From: Bacteroides fragilis
GTDB lineage: Bacteria > Bacteroidota > Bacteroidia > Bacteroidales > Bacteroidaceae
NCBI RefSeq assembly: GCF_019583405.1
Contig: NZ_SZUU01000004.1
Coordinates: 434,001-498,000, forward strand
DNA: 64,000 nt
Direction of reading: 5' to 3'
Shown here: in pieces, positions 34,983 through 44,250 of the stretch
Numbering within the stretch: position 1 is the first letter of the stretch
How the letters are laid out: each line of letters begins with the position of its first letter
The notes under the pieces: generated by a model
What the model saw: only the letters and a program-made list of their open reading frames with translations
What the model was told of the DNA's origin: nothing
The model's database searches: none
Program-made: the position numbers and the translations under genes

Positions 34983-36410
34983 TTAAGAATTTCTTTCTCC
35001 GGAGGCAGTTTCCCTGCCTCCTCCCAATGCCTGATACAAGGTGATGACTCCCTGGATTTCGGTAAAGTGGTTGGCCACCTGGGAGAGTTGCGCATTAAGC
35101 AGTGTCTGCTGTGCGGTGAGCACTTCCAGGTAAGTCGTGTTACCATGCTTCATCAGTAGTTGCGTGCTGCGTGCAGCATTCTCCAGAGAGGCTACCTGAC
35201 GGTTGAAATAGGCCGATTTGTCTCGTGCCGTCTGATATTGTACCAGAGCATTGTTGACTTCACTCCCGGCATTGAGTAAGGTCTGCTCAAAGCTGAGGCG
35301 TGCCTCTTCCTGCTGAGCCTTGGCTATGCGGAGTTGGGCGATGTTTGCTCCGCGGTTAAACAAGGGCTGGGTAAGAGAGGCTACTGCTGTGGCAAGAAAC
35401 TTACCGGGGTTGACAATCATGGCACCTGCCGAATTGGTCCATCCCGCACTGCCACTCAGTGTGATCGAGGGGTAGAAGGCGGAACGGGCGGCATTGGTAG
35501 TGTAGAATGCCTGTGCCAGCGACTGTTCGGCACTGCGTACGTCGGGCCGGTTGGAGAGTATCTGCAGGGGTACGCCTACCGATAGATTCTCCGGGAGCTG
35601 TTGGTCGGCCAGACGTCCGCGGGGGATACGGTGGGGGACATCCGCCAGCAGCAAAGAAAGGGCGTTCTCGGCTTGGTTGAGCTGTTCTTGCAGATCGAGC
35701 AGAGTCGTACATATATTATAATAGGTAGCTTCGGTTTGCGACAAGGCAGCTTCGGTCACCATTCCCGCTGCTTTCATGGCACGGGTGGTGGCGACGCTCT
35801 CTTTCCAGGCAGCTTCCGTAGCGGTGGAGATTTCGATCTGGGCGTCGAGCATCAACAAGGTAAAATAGTTGTTGGCCACGGCGGCAATCAGTTGGGTCTG
35901 CACCGCCTGTTCATAATCTCGGCTTTGGGCCACGACAGCTTGGGCACGACGTTTGGCATTGGTCAGTCGGCCAAAGATATCGATCTCCCAACTGGCACTG
36001 ACGGGCAGTGAATAGGTCTGAGTAGCTTTTCCGCCATCGAAGCTGCTTGCCGTACCTTGCGGAGAAAGTGAAAAAGCCGGCAGATAGGAGAGGCGTGCGG
36101 AAAGCAAGGTAGCTTCAGCCTCTTTCACCCGTAAGTGGGCAGTGCGCAGATCGGTGTTGCGCACGAGGGCAGAGTCGATCAGTACGCGCAGATACGGGTC
36201 GGTGAAAACCTCCCGCCAGCTGAGGTTGCCGAAGTTGGCGGCAGTATCACTTCGTTGGATTTCCGGATCGGCGGAAGTCAACCCGGGGGTGTCTGTTCCT
36301 TCGTGTCCGTAAAGTCCGTCGGGAATCTCCGTGACGGGTTTGTATTTGGAGTAGATGCCGCAACTGCTTAGGGCGAGGATAGCGGCAAGGGATATGATTA
36401 ACTTTTTCAT
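34983..36410 (-). CDS. RND efflux outer-membrane lipoprotein (TolC/NodT family)
   Basis: A 475-residue outer-membrane channel. The N-terminal lipoprotein signal (MKKLIISLAAILALSSCGIYSKY) has Cys17. Two OEP repeats follow, with the classic second half SNRPDVRSAEQSLAQAFYTTNAARSAFYPSITLSGS. It forms the exit duct of a three-part drug pump with the two upstream genes on the same strand, ten bases after the pump gene. B. fragilis has many such sets (bme); I cannot say which number. Confidence 0.92.
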   Translation of the reverse strand: MKKLIISLAAILALSSCGIYSKYKPVTEIPDGLYGHEGTDTPGLTSADPEIQRSDTAANFGNLSWREVFTDPYLRVLIDSALVRNTDLRTAHLRVKEAEATLLSARLSYLPAFSLSPQGTASSFDGGKATQTYSLPVSASWEIDIFGRLTNAKRRAQAVVAQSRDYEQAVQTQLIAAVANNYFTLLMLDAQIEISTATEAAWKESVATTRAMKAAGMVTEAALSQTEATYYNICTTLLDLQEQLNQAENALSLLLADVPHRIPRGRLADQQLPENLSVGVPLQILSNRPDVRSAEQSLAQAFYTTNAARSAFYPSITLSGSAGWTNSAGAMIVNPGKFLATAVASLTQPLFNRGANIAQLRIAKAQQEEARLSFEQTLLNAGSEVNNALVQYQTARDKSAYFNRQVASLENAARSTQLLMKHGNTTYLEVLTAQQTLLNAQLSQVANHFTEIQGVITLYQALGGGRETASGERNS

Positions 36411-36420
36411 GCTTGTTTAT

Positions 36421-39400
36421 TTATTTTAGAGGGCGATTCTTAGCTTCTTCTTTTTCGTGTTCACTCACTTCCTGCTCTGTCTGAATCTGCCAGTCATGAC
36501 TTGGTTCTATCTGTACGGGACGTATCCGTTCCTGTAGCCATTGGAAGGCAATGAACAGCGACGGTACGATGAACAGCAGTGCCAGTGTACCGATGACCAT
36601 GCCACCTACAGCACCTGTTCCCAACGAGCGGTTACCGTTTGCACCTACGCCGCTGGCTACCATCAGCGGGAGTAGACCGAAGATCATGGTCAATGCCGTC
36701 ATTAATATCGGGCGCAGGCGGGCTTTGGCGGCACTCAATGCAGAAGCAATCAGTCCCATGCCTGCCTTACGGCGTTCGGCGGCATATTCCGTCAGCAAGA
36801 TGGCGGTTTTGGCAAGCAATCCGATGAGCATGATCAGTCCCGTTTGCAGGTAGATGTTATTCTCCAGCCCGAACATGCGTGCGAAAAGGAATGAACCCAT
36901 CAGACCGCAGGGTACGCTCAGGAGGACGGCAAACGGGATCAGGAAGCTTTCGTAGAGTGCACTCAGGATCAGGTAGATCATCAGAAAACAGATGCCGAAG
37001 ATGATGGCCGTCGTACCGCTTTGCTGATTCTCTTCGCGGGTGATGCCTCCGTAATCGTATCCATAACCTTTGGGCAGGGAAGTGGAAGCTGTCTCCTGAA
37101 CGGCACGGATGGCGTCACCCGTACTGTAGCCATCGGCCGGCATGGCATTTACGGCAATAGAGTTGTACATATTGAAACGGCTCAGTGATTCGGCGCCATA
37201 CGTACGGGTCAGTGTGAGGAATTGGCTGAGGGGAGCCATCTCTCCGTTAGACATGCGTACGAATGTATTGTTCAGTGACGCTTCGTCAAGCCGGTACTGC
37301 GGGTCGGACTGGATCATCACCTTGTACACCTTTGAGAATCGGTTGAAGTTGGACACATACTGTCCGCCATAGTATCCGGAAAGAGTACTCAATACCTGGT
37401 CCGGTGTGATACCGGCACGCTTGCATTTCGACGGATCGACTTCGACCAGCCACTGCGGATAGCGCACGTCGAATGTAGAGTAGGCCATGGCGATTTCCGG
37501 ACGTTGGTTGAGGGCTCCCAGATACTGCTGTGTGGTCTGGAAGAATTCATTGACGTCTCCTCCGGTCTTATCCTGCATGTGAAGTTCAAGTGCGTTACCC
37601 ATTCCGTAGCCCGGAATCATACCCGGTGAGATGGCGAATACACTGGCATCCTTGATGTCTGCCGTCCGTCCGTACACTTGTCCGATCACTGCCTGCACAT
37701 CATCTTCTTTTCCGGGGCGTTCGTCCCATGGTTTCAGTTTCAAGATCAGCATACCGAAGGAGCTTCCTTGTCCGGCCAGCAATCCGTATCCTGCCACCTT
37801 TTGCACATGCTTCACTTGTGGAATCTGTTCCATGCGTTCCTCGATACGTTTCATTACATCGTCTGTCGTCCGTAGCGAACTGCCTGCGGCCGTACTGACG
37901 TTGACGAATACGACGCCCTGGTCTTCATCGGGCACAAGACTGGTTTTTGTTGTATTCATCAGTACTACCAGTAAGGCGATGGAAGCTATCAGGAGTGATC
38001 CTGTCAGCCACCGGCGCTTGATGAAGAAGAGAACGATGCCTTTGTATTTTTCTACCACAACATCGAAAGCTGCATTGAATGCTTTACGGAAACGGGCGGC
38101 GAAGTTCTGTTTCTGGGTACCGTCTTCATTGATGTACGGTTTCAGTAGCAGGGCGCAAAGTGCCGGACTCAGTGTCAGGGCGTTTACTGCCGAGATACCT
38201 ACCGCAACGGCCATTGTCAGTCCGAATTGAGTATAGAACGTACCCGATGTGCCGGACATGAACGATACGGGGATAAAAACTGCCATGAACACCAATGAGG
38301 AGGTGATGACGGCATTACTGATTCCTTTCATGGCATCGACACTTGCCATATAGGATGATTTGTATCCCACGTCAAACCGTGCTTGCACGGCTTCGACCAC
38401 CACAATGGCATCGTCCACTACCGTACCGATGACCAGTACCAGGGCAAACAACGTAATCAGGTTGATACTGAATCCGGCTATCGCCATGAAAGCGAACGTA
38501 CCGATAAGTGATACAATGATCCCCACCAGTGGAATCAGTGTTGAGCGGATATCCTGCAAAAAGACATACACGACAAGGATAACCAACAGAATGGCTTCCA
38601 ACAGTGTCTTCACCACTTCGTGGATGGAGGCATACAGGAAGTCGTTGGACGACATCAGTTGTGTCAGTTCCACTCCTTGGGGAAGTTCTTTCCTTGCCTC
38701 TTCAAGGAATCGGTTGATTTGGTTGTTCACCTCTGTGGCATTGGAGCCGGCTGTCTGGAAGAGCATACACGAGACACCGTTATGCCCGTCCGTCGTACCA
38801 CTGTAAGCATAACTTTCCTGTCCCAGTTCGATTGTGGCGATATCTTTTAGTTTCAGCACCTGTCCGTCGTCGGTGGAACGGATCACGATCTCACCGAATT
38901 CTTCCGGTGTGATTCGGCGTCCTTTGTATTTCATGGTATATTGATACGTTTCATCGGAATTTTCACCGAACGATCCGGTGGCCGACTCAATGTTCTGTTC
39001 CGCCAGGACAGTCGATACGTCCGAAGGGATCAGCCGGTATTGTGCCATTACGTCCGGTTTCATCCAGATACGCAAGCTATAATCTCCTCCCATAATCATC
39101 ATGTCTCCGACGCCCGAGATACGGAGAATCTCAGGTTTGAGGTTGATGCTGATATAGTTGGCCAGGAAGGCTTCGTCGTACGAGTCGTCCGGGCTGTGGA
39201 GCGAGAACATTTGCAGGATACTCGTCTGCCGCTTCGAAGTGGTGACACCTACTTGGTTTACCTCCGAGGGGAGCTGTCCGGTAGCTTTGGAAACTCGGTT
39301 CTGTACATTCACCGCCGCCATGTCCGGGTCAGTCCCCTGTTTAAAGTAGACGGTGATAGAGACTGTTCCGGCATTGGTAGCGCTGGAGGTCATGTAGGTC

Positions 39401-39627
39401 ATGTCTTCCACACCGTTGATGGCCTCTTCGAGTGGTGCGATAACACTCTTTTGCAGAGTTTCTGCGCTGGCACCGAAGTAGCTGGTGCTCACCATGATGG
39501 TGGGCGGGGCAATGTCCGGATATTGTTCTACGGGTAGCGTAAACAATCCGATAATCCCGACCACGACAATGGTTATGGATATAACAGCCGATAGGACAGG
39601 CCGTTCAATGAAAGTTCGTAAATTCAT
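36421..39627 (-). CDS. RND-family efflux pump, inner-membrane transporter (AcrB/HAE1-like)
   Basis: A 1068-residue proton-driven pump with two sets of six transmembrane segments and large periplasmic loops. It has MNLRTFIERPVLSAVISI at the start, GTVVDDAIVVVEAVQ in TM4 (the two consecutive Asp of the proton relay), and FILSALYESF-like MIYLILSALYESFLIPFAVLLSVP near TM8-9. A cytoplasmic Glu/Lys tail ends the protein. It takes drugs, dyes or bile compounds from the periplasm. It is the middle gene of the operon. Confidence 0.95.
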   Translation of the reverse strand: MNLRTFIERPVLSAVISITIVVVGIIGLFTLPVEQYPDIAPPTIMVSTSYFGASAETLQKSVIAPLEEAINGVEDMTYMTSSATNAGTVSITVYFKQGTDPDMAAVNVQNRVSKATGQLPSEVNQVGVTTSKRQTSILQMFSLHSPDDSYDEAFLANYISINLKPEILRISGVGDMMIMGGDYSLRIWMKPDVMAQYRLIPSDVSTVLAEQNIESATGSFGENSDETYQYTMKYKGRRITPEEFGEIVIRSTDDGQVLKLKDIATIELGQESYAYSGTTDGHNGVSCMLFQTAGSNATEVNNQINRFLEEARKELPQGVELTQLMSSNDFLYASIHEVVKTLLEAILLVILVVYVFLQDIRSTLIPLVGIIVSLIGTFAFMAIAGFSINLITLFALVLVIGTVVDDAIVVVEAVQARFDVGYKSSYMASVDAMKGISNAVITSSLVFMAVFIPVSFMSGTSGTFYTQFGLTMAVAVGISAVNALTLSPALCALLLKPYINEDGTQKQNFAARFRKAFNAAFDVVVEKYKGIVLFFIKRRWLTGSLLIASIALLVVLMNTTKTSLVPDEDQGVVFVNVSTAAGSSLRTTDDVMKRIEERMEQIPQVKHVQKVAGYGLLAGQGSSFGMLILKLKPWDERPGKEDDVQAVIGQVYGRTADIKDASVFAISPGMIPGYGMGNALELHMQDKTGGDVNEFFQTTQQYLGALNQRPEIAMAYSTFDVRYPQWLVEVDPSKCKRAGITPDQVLSTLSGYYGGQYVSNFNRFSKVYKVMIQSDPQYRLDEASLNNTFVRMSNGEMAPLSQFLTLTRTYGAESLSRFNMYNSIAVNAMPADGYSTGDAIRAVQETASTSLPKGYGYDYGGITREENQQSGTTAIIFGICFLMIYLILSALYESFLIPFAVLLSVPCGLMGSFLFARMFGLENNIYLQTGLIMLIGLLAKTAILLTEYAAERRKAGMGLIASALSAAKARLRPILMTALTMIFGLLPLMVASGVGANGNRSLGTGAVGGMVIGTLALLFIVPSLFIAFQWLQERIRPVQIEPSHDWQIQTEQEVSEHEKEEAKNRPLK

Positions 39628-39709
39628 AATATTCTTGTTAGTAATACGTTTAATAAGTGGATATTAAAAGCCGGCTTACTTGGATGGGCGGCTGTGGCAG
39701 TTCGGTTCA

Positions 39710-40825
39710 TCATTCACCATTTATTGTTTTTATCTCTGTTCCTTCGCGAAGCAATCCTACACCTTCTGCCACAATCACGTCGCCGGGCTGCAAACCGCTC
39801 TCCACAATGTACTCCTGCCCGCCGTTCACACGTGTCACCTGTACCGGAGCGGATTGCGCTTTTCCGTCCACAACCTTATATACAAATACTTTATCCTGTA
39901 CCTCAAATGTGGCGGCTTGCGGAATGACCAATGCACCCGCTTTTTCTGTCGGTACAATCACATTGCCCGCGCCGCCGCTGTGCAACAATCCTTCCCGGTT
40001 GGGAAACACTGCTCTCAGGCTGACTGTTCCGGTGTTCCGGTCTATCACTCCGCTGATTGTCTCGATTCGTCCTTGTTGCGGATAGTCCGATCGGTCATTC
40101 AGTTGGAGGCCGATTTCCGGCATTTGTTTCAGTGCTTCTTCCTTCGATCCGTAGCGTCGGATCAGTCCTAAGAGTTGGTTTTCCGTCATCGAGAAGTAGA
40201 CGTACATGTCCGAGTTGTCCGAAACGGTAGTCAGCGGTTCAGGCAGACTGGCACTCACCAACGTTCCTACCCGATAAGGCAGTGTTCCCACCACTCCGTC
40301 CGCCGGACTTTTTACCAATGTGTACGATAAGTTGTTCCGGGCGTTCACCTCCTGAGCCTTCATCTGTGCCAATTGCGCTTGTGCTGCCAAAAGAGAGTTT
40401 TTGGCCGTACTCAGGTCGAAGGCCGAAACCACATTCTGCTTATATAATTCCTGTTTGCTGTCATATGTCAGTTGTGCTGTAGCCAGTGAGGCTTTGGCTG
40501 CTTCCACGTTTGCCAATGCTGTCTGCAGGGCAGCTTCGTAAGGCACTTGGTCGATGATGAACAACGACTGTCCCCGTTTTACCCGTTCTCCTTCGCTGAC
40601 ACACACCTGTGTCAGTGTACCGCTCACTTGTGGATAGATTTCGATGTCTTGGCGTCCGCGTATTGTTGCTGAGTACGTACTCGATAGCGTCCGGTCGGTA
40701 GGCGCAAGGGTTATTACTTTGTATCCCGATTCTACAGTTGCCTGCGGTGCTTGTTTGCATCCGGTGGCGGCCAAACAGCAGGCGAATAATATAGCCTGCT
40801 TTACTTTACTAACCTTTTCAATCAT
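39710..40825 (-). CDS. RND efflux periplasmic adaptor (membrane fusion protein)
   Basis: A 371-residue lipoprotein adaptor, signal FACCLAATGCKQAP with Cys23. The order is typical: lipoyl-like hairpin half (VSGTLTQVCVSEGERVKRGQSLFIID), alpha-helical hairpin (about 90-160), second lipoyl half (VKSPADGVVGTLPYRVGTLV), then beta-barrel. It is the first gene of the three-gene efflux operon and starts 25 bases downstream of a promoter-like element. Confidence 0.93.
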   Translation of the reverse strand: MIEKVSKVKQAILFACCLAATGCKQAPQATVESGYKVITLAPTDRTLSSTYSATIRGRQDIEIYPQVSGTLTQVCVSEGERVKRGQSLFIIDQVPYEAALQTALANVEAAKASLATAQLTYDSKQELYKQNVVSAFDLSTAKNSLLAAQAQLAQMKAQEVNARNNLSYTLVKSPADGVVGTLPYRVGTLVSASLPEPLTTVSDNSDMYVYFSMTENQLLGLIRRYGSKEEALKQMPEIGLQLNDRSDYPQQGRIETISGVIDRNTGTVSLRAVFPNREGLLHSGGAGNVIVPTEKAGALVIPQAATFEVQDKVFVYKVVDGKAQSAPVQVTRVNGGQEYIVESGLQPGDVIVAEGVGLLREGTEIKTINGE

Positions 40826-40849
40826 AATTCCTATTTAATTTTGTCGCGG

Positions 40850-40857
40850 CAAAGGTA
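40850..40857 (-). promoter_or_regulatory. Bacteroides -7 promoter element for the efflux operon
   Basis: On the minus strand TACCTTTG fits TAnnTTTG exactly and lies 25 bases before the adaptor start. Confidence 0.6.
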
Positions 40858-40887
40858 GAGCGTTTTCACTGTCGACTGCTTTTCATA

Positions 40888-40926
40888 CCCGCCCCAGTAT
40901 TGTTCATTATCGGAACAGTATGCGGG
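40888..40926. promoter_or_regulatory. Candidate operator between the efflux operon and the AraC gene
   Basis: TATTGTTC (40898-40905) and GAACAGTA (40913-40920) form an imperfect dyad with a seven-base centre, and CCCGC (40888-40892) and GCGGG (40922-40926) extend it outward. It sits between the two divergent -7 elements, where a regulator could act on both genes. Confidence 0.45.
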
Positions 40927-40945
40927 CTAATTCACTAAAAAGACC

Positions 40946-40953
40946 TACTTTTG
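40946..40953 (+). promoter_or_regulatory. Bacteroides -7 promoter element for the AraC gene
   Basis: TACTTTTG fits TAnnTTTG and lies 22 bases before the ATG at 40976. Confidence 0.55.
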
Positions 40954-40975
40954 TAGGCAAAATAAAGAACATGAT

Positions 40976-41821
40976 ATGGAAAAAAGAAATCCGCTTACTC
41001 TCACGCTCGACCAGCCGTTTGTGGCAGGGACCGATGATTTTTCTCCCTTTTACAACCGTTTGCATAAACTCAATTGTGCCATTATCCTTTATTGCCGTGC
41101 CGGCCGTGGTACAATGGCCATCGATCTGAAGAAATACGAGATAACGGTAAATACCCAGGTTGTACTCCTTCCGGGTGCTGTTATCAGCCTTGATGAGAAG
41201 AGCGATGATTTTCGGGTCTCCTTTTTTGCTTCACATATTGAAATGTTTCGTGAGGCCTGTATCCGTTTTGAACCCTCCTTCTTTCATTTTATAAAAGAGA
41301 AGCCCTGTTACACACTTCCTTCCGAATTTACCGCCCCCATTAACGGTCTCCTGCATGCTACGTCTGCTATTTATGCCGATACCGATCATCGTTTCCGCAA
41401 CCAGATAGCGCGTAATCACCTGCAAAGTTTCCTGCTTGATGTATACGACAAAGTACACCGCCTTTTCACCCATAAAGAGATTGAGGGCGGCAGTCGTCCG
41501 AACGAACTTTTTCATAAGTTCGTTGCTCTGGTGCACGAATATTGCTGTTCGCAACGGGATGTCGTTTTCTATGCAGGCAAACTCTGTATTTCTACTAAGT
41601 ACCTGACGAGCATCTGTCGTTCGCTGACAGGTCATTCGGCCAAAAAAGTGATTGATGATTTTACGGCACTTGAAATAAAGGTACTCCTCCAATCGACCGA
41701 TCTCAGTATTCAGGAGATAGCAGACCGGCTGAATTTTCCCGACCAGTCGTATCTGGGTAGGTATTTTAAGCGGCACGAAGGGGTTTCGCCGATGGAGTAC
41801 AGGGCGGAATTGGCAGGATAA
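40976..41821 (+). CDS. AraC-family transcriptional regulator, divergent from the efflux operon
   Basis: A 281-residue regulator. The N-terminal cupin-like region binds an effector, and the C-terminal 100 residues have two helix-turn-helix units (VVFYAGKLCISTKYLTSI and STDLSIQEIADRLNFPDQSYLGRYFKR, then the HEGVSPMEYR signature). It is divergent from the three-gene efflux operon with a 150-base control region between them, so it probably regulates that pump. Ligand unknown. Confidence 0.9.
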   Translation: MEKRNPLTLTLDQPFVAGTDDFSPFYNRLHKLNCAIILYCRAGRGTMAIDLKKYEITVNTQVVLLPGAVISLDEKSDDFRVSFFASHIEMFREACIRFEPSFFHFIKEKPCYTLPSEFTAPINGLLHATSAIYADTDHRFRNQIARNHLQSFLLDVYDKVHRLFTHKEIEGGSRPNELFHKFVALVHEYCCSQRDVVFYAGKLCISTKYLTSICRSLTGHSAKKVIDDFTALEIKVLLQSTDLSIQEIADRLNFPDQSYLGRYFKRHEGVSPMEYRAELAG

Positions 41822-41847
41822 GGTTTCTGTCAGGTCAAACTGGCATT

Positions 41848-42131
41848 ATGTTATTAATATTGACTTATAAAGCATCTATCGAAAAGGTGATCGAATTGTT
41901 GGAAGCACACTGTTGCTATCTGGACAAGTATTATGCTGCCGGAGTCTTTCTTGCTTCCGGGCCGCAGGTGCCCCGGACGGGGGAGTGATTCTTTGCCGTG
42001 CTCAGAGCCGGGCAGAAGTAGAAAAGATTATCGGGGAGGACCCTTTTAATGCTGTGGCAGACTATCGGGTGATAGAGTTTGAACCGAATAAGTCGGTAGA
42101 AGGATTCAAGGAACTTTTAAAAATAGGTTGA
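41848..42131 (+). pseudogene. YciI-like gene broken by a one-base frameshift
   Basis: The frame from 41848 encodes MLLILTYKASIEKVIELLE and ends at a stop at 41986-41988. A second frame, from about 41979 to 42131, continues the same protein (GGVILCRAQSRAEVEKIIGEDPF). Adding one G in the run of five G at 41979-41983 joins them into one protein of about 94 residues of the YciI family (GPQVPRTGGVI and EDPF motifs are typical). It is either a real mutation, a slippage-prone run, or a sequencing error. Confidence 0.75.
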
Positions 42132-42330
42132 TATGAAGATTGTGTTCAATAATATCCGTAGTTGAATGGACAGACATCAGGAGAATGTGATATTGTAAGG
42201 AGGTGGTTTACATGGCGTGCTTTCAGGAGTGAGTCTCCTCTTTATTGCCCCGATGTGATTAAAAACAAGCTTTTGAGAGGATTATTGAAAAAATCTCCCT
42301 TCCCCAGTCACATAATTAAAAAGAAAGATG

Positions 42331-42338
42331 TAATTTTG
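42331..42338 (+). promoter_or_regulatory. Bacteroides -7 promoter element for the IMP dehydrogenase gene
   Basis: TAATTTTG fits TAnnTTTG, 23 bases before the ATG at 42362. Confidence 0.55.
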
Positions 42339-42361
42339 CATGCCAAAAAATAACTTATCTT

Positions 42362-43855
42362 ATGGCAGTTTACGTAGAAGAAGTTTCAAGAACTTTCGGT
42401 GAATATCTACTTATTCCCGGTCTTACCACCAAACAGTGTGTACCCTCCAATGTCTCTTTGCGCACCCCGCTGGTGAAACATGCGGCAGGCACACAAGCAG
42501 CAATCGAATTGAACATCCCTTTCGTTTCGGCAATTATGCAATCGGTTTCCGGTCCCGAACTGGCCATCGAGTTGGCGCGTAACGGAGGACTCTCGTTTAT
42601 CTTCGGTTCGCAACCCATCGCCAGTCAGGCAGAAATGGTGCGGAAAGTGAAGAAATTTAAAGCCGGTTTTGTGACCAGTGATTCGAATCTGACGCCGGAA
42701 CATACGTTGGAAGACGTACTCCGGCTGTTGCGCCAGACCGGTCACTCTACTATCGGAATAACGGATGACGGTTCGCCAAACGGACATCTTCTGGGATTGG
42801 TAACCAGCCGTGACTATCGTATCTCCAGAGACCCGCTGGATAAAAAGATCAAAGACTTCATGACTCCTTTTGAGAAGCTGATTGTGGGTGAAGTGGGACT
42901 GACACTGAGCGAGGCCAACCAGATTATCTGGGATCATAAACTCAATACACTTCCTATTATCGACAAAGAAGGACGTCTGGCTTACTTTGTTTTCCGCAAG
43001 GACTACGACAGCCACAAGGAGAATCCGAACGAGGTGTCGAGTCCCGACAAGAAATTGTTGGTAGGTGCCGGTATCAATACCCGTGACTATCAGGAGCGTG
43101 TCCCTGCCTTGGTAGAAGCCGGAGTAGATGTGCTCTGTATCGATTCTTCGGATGGTTACTCGGAATGGCAGTATGAGACCCTGCAATGGATCAAGCAACA
43201 ATATGGAGATAAAGTGCTGGTAGGTGCCGGCAATGTGGTAGATAAAGAAGGTTTCCTCTATCTGGCAGAGGCTGGTGCCGACTTTGTGAAGGTGGGTATC
43301 GGAGGTGGATCTATCTGTATCACCCGTGAGCAGAAAGGTATCGGACGCGGGCAGGCGACTGCCCTGCAAGATGTGGCTCGTGCCCGCGACGAATATCAGG
43401 CACGGACGGGTATTTATGTACCTATTTGTAGTGATGGCGGATTGGTGCACGACTATCACATGGTGCTTGCCCTTGCCATGGGAGCCGATTTCCTGATGAT
43501 GGGTCGTTATTTCGCACGTTTTGACGAATCGCCTACCAAGAAGCTCTGCATCAAGAACAACTACGTGAAAGAGTATTGGGGCGAAGGTTCAAATCGTGCC
43601 CAGAACTGGCAACGTTACGATATGGGTGGAACGGAATCGCTTAAGTTTGAAGAAGGTGTAGACAGTTACGTGCCTTATGCCGGCAAGATGAAAGACAATC
43701 TGGCGGCCACTCTGAGTAAGATCAAGGCTACGATGTGCAGTTGCGGTGCTGTTACCATTCCCGATTTGCAACAAAATGCCAAGATCACGCTGGTCTCATC
43801 CACAAGTATCGTAGAGGGTGGAGCGCACGATGTGATCCTGAAGGAAAAAGGATAA
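42362..43855 (+). CDS. guaB: IMP dehydrogenase (GuaB-type)
   Basis: A 497-residue enzyme converting IMP to XMP with NAD+, the first step to GMP. The catalytic loop is [20 protein letters not shown] with Cys319. Two CBS motifs lie about residues 105-220 ([12 protein letters not shown] and [17 protein letters not shown]). The flap motif begins near [12 protein letters not shown]. The sequence diverges somewhat from the E. coli type, and Bacteroides can carry more than one copy, so this may be the second one; the symbol is used as a family name. Confidence 0.88.
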   Translation: MAVYVEEVSRTFGEYLLIPGLTTKQCVPSNVSLRTPLVKHAAGTQAAIELNIPFVSAIMQSVSGPELAIELARNGGLSFIFGSQPIASQAEMVRKVKKFKAGFVTSDSNLTPEHTLEDVLRLLRQTGHSTIGITDDGSPNGHLLGLVTSRDYRISRDPLDKKIKDFMTPFEKLIVGEVGLTLSEANQIIWDHKLNTLPIIDKEGRLAYFVFRKDYDSHKENPNEVSSPDKKLLVGAGINTRDYQERVPALVEAGVDVLCIDSSDGYSEWQYETLQWIKQQYGDKVLVGAGNVVDKEGFLYLAEAGADFVKVGIGGGSICITREQKGIGRGQATALQDVARARDEYQARTGIYVPICSDGGLVHDYHMVLALAMGADFLMMGRYFARFDESPTKKLCIKNNYVKEYWGEGSNRAQNWQRYDMGGTESLKFEEGVDSYVPYAGKMKDNLAATLSKIKATMCSCGAVTIPDLQQNAKITLVSSTSIVEGGAHDVILKEKG

Positions 43856-44250
43856 TGACGGTCATTCCGTTTCTCGCAATAGCGAGTTAAGAATACGGAT
43901 ATACAGATAAATGTAGAACAGGCGGACTGATGCGGATTCCAGGTGGGGTACATACCCTCCGGAGGTCCGTTTCAATCCGCCTGTTCCGTATCAGATGTTC
44001 ACTGAACGCAAAATGTCGGTTGTTTTATTTCTCAACGATTGTTCCCGGAAGACAAAAATATTATCTTTTCGGATAAACAAACCTACTCAAAAGAATGAAA
44101 CCTGTTTTGTATGCCTGAGTACAGTGAAAAAGTACGGGAGAAGTCATGCTGCGTTGTTCTATAGCCGCTTGTGACTTTTACTGTGTGTTTCCTCCAAATA
44201 TTTTATAAATAATTTTCTGCAGGAAAAGCGTTTATCCCTACAGCAGGAAG
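43856..44250. other. Structured intergenic region after the IMP dehydrogenase
   Basis: No gene. It has hairpin CTCGC-AATA-GCGAG at 43873-43886. It also has an 11-bp inverted repeat GAACAGGCGGA/TCCGCCTGTTC (43916-43926 and 43976-43986), whose interior contains GGGTA-CA-TACCC and the palindrome CCTCCGGAGG. A T-rich run does not follow closely, so this is not a plain terminator. Remaining sequence to 44250 is unremarkable. Confidence 0.55.

Noticed and set aside
42162..42353. A 63-residue open frame before the IMP dehydrogenase
   Set aside because: It overlaps the promoter element at 42331 and has no recognisable pattern.
42407..43459. A 350-residue open frame antisense to the IMP dehydrogenase gene
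   Set aside because: A long antisense frame over a well-supported enzyme gene, with no protein-family pattern.
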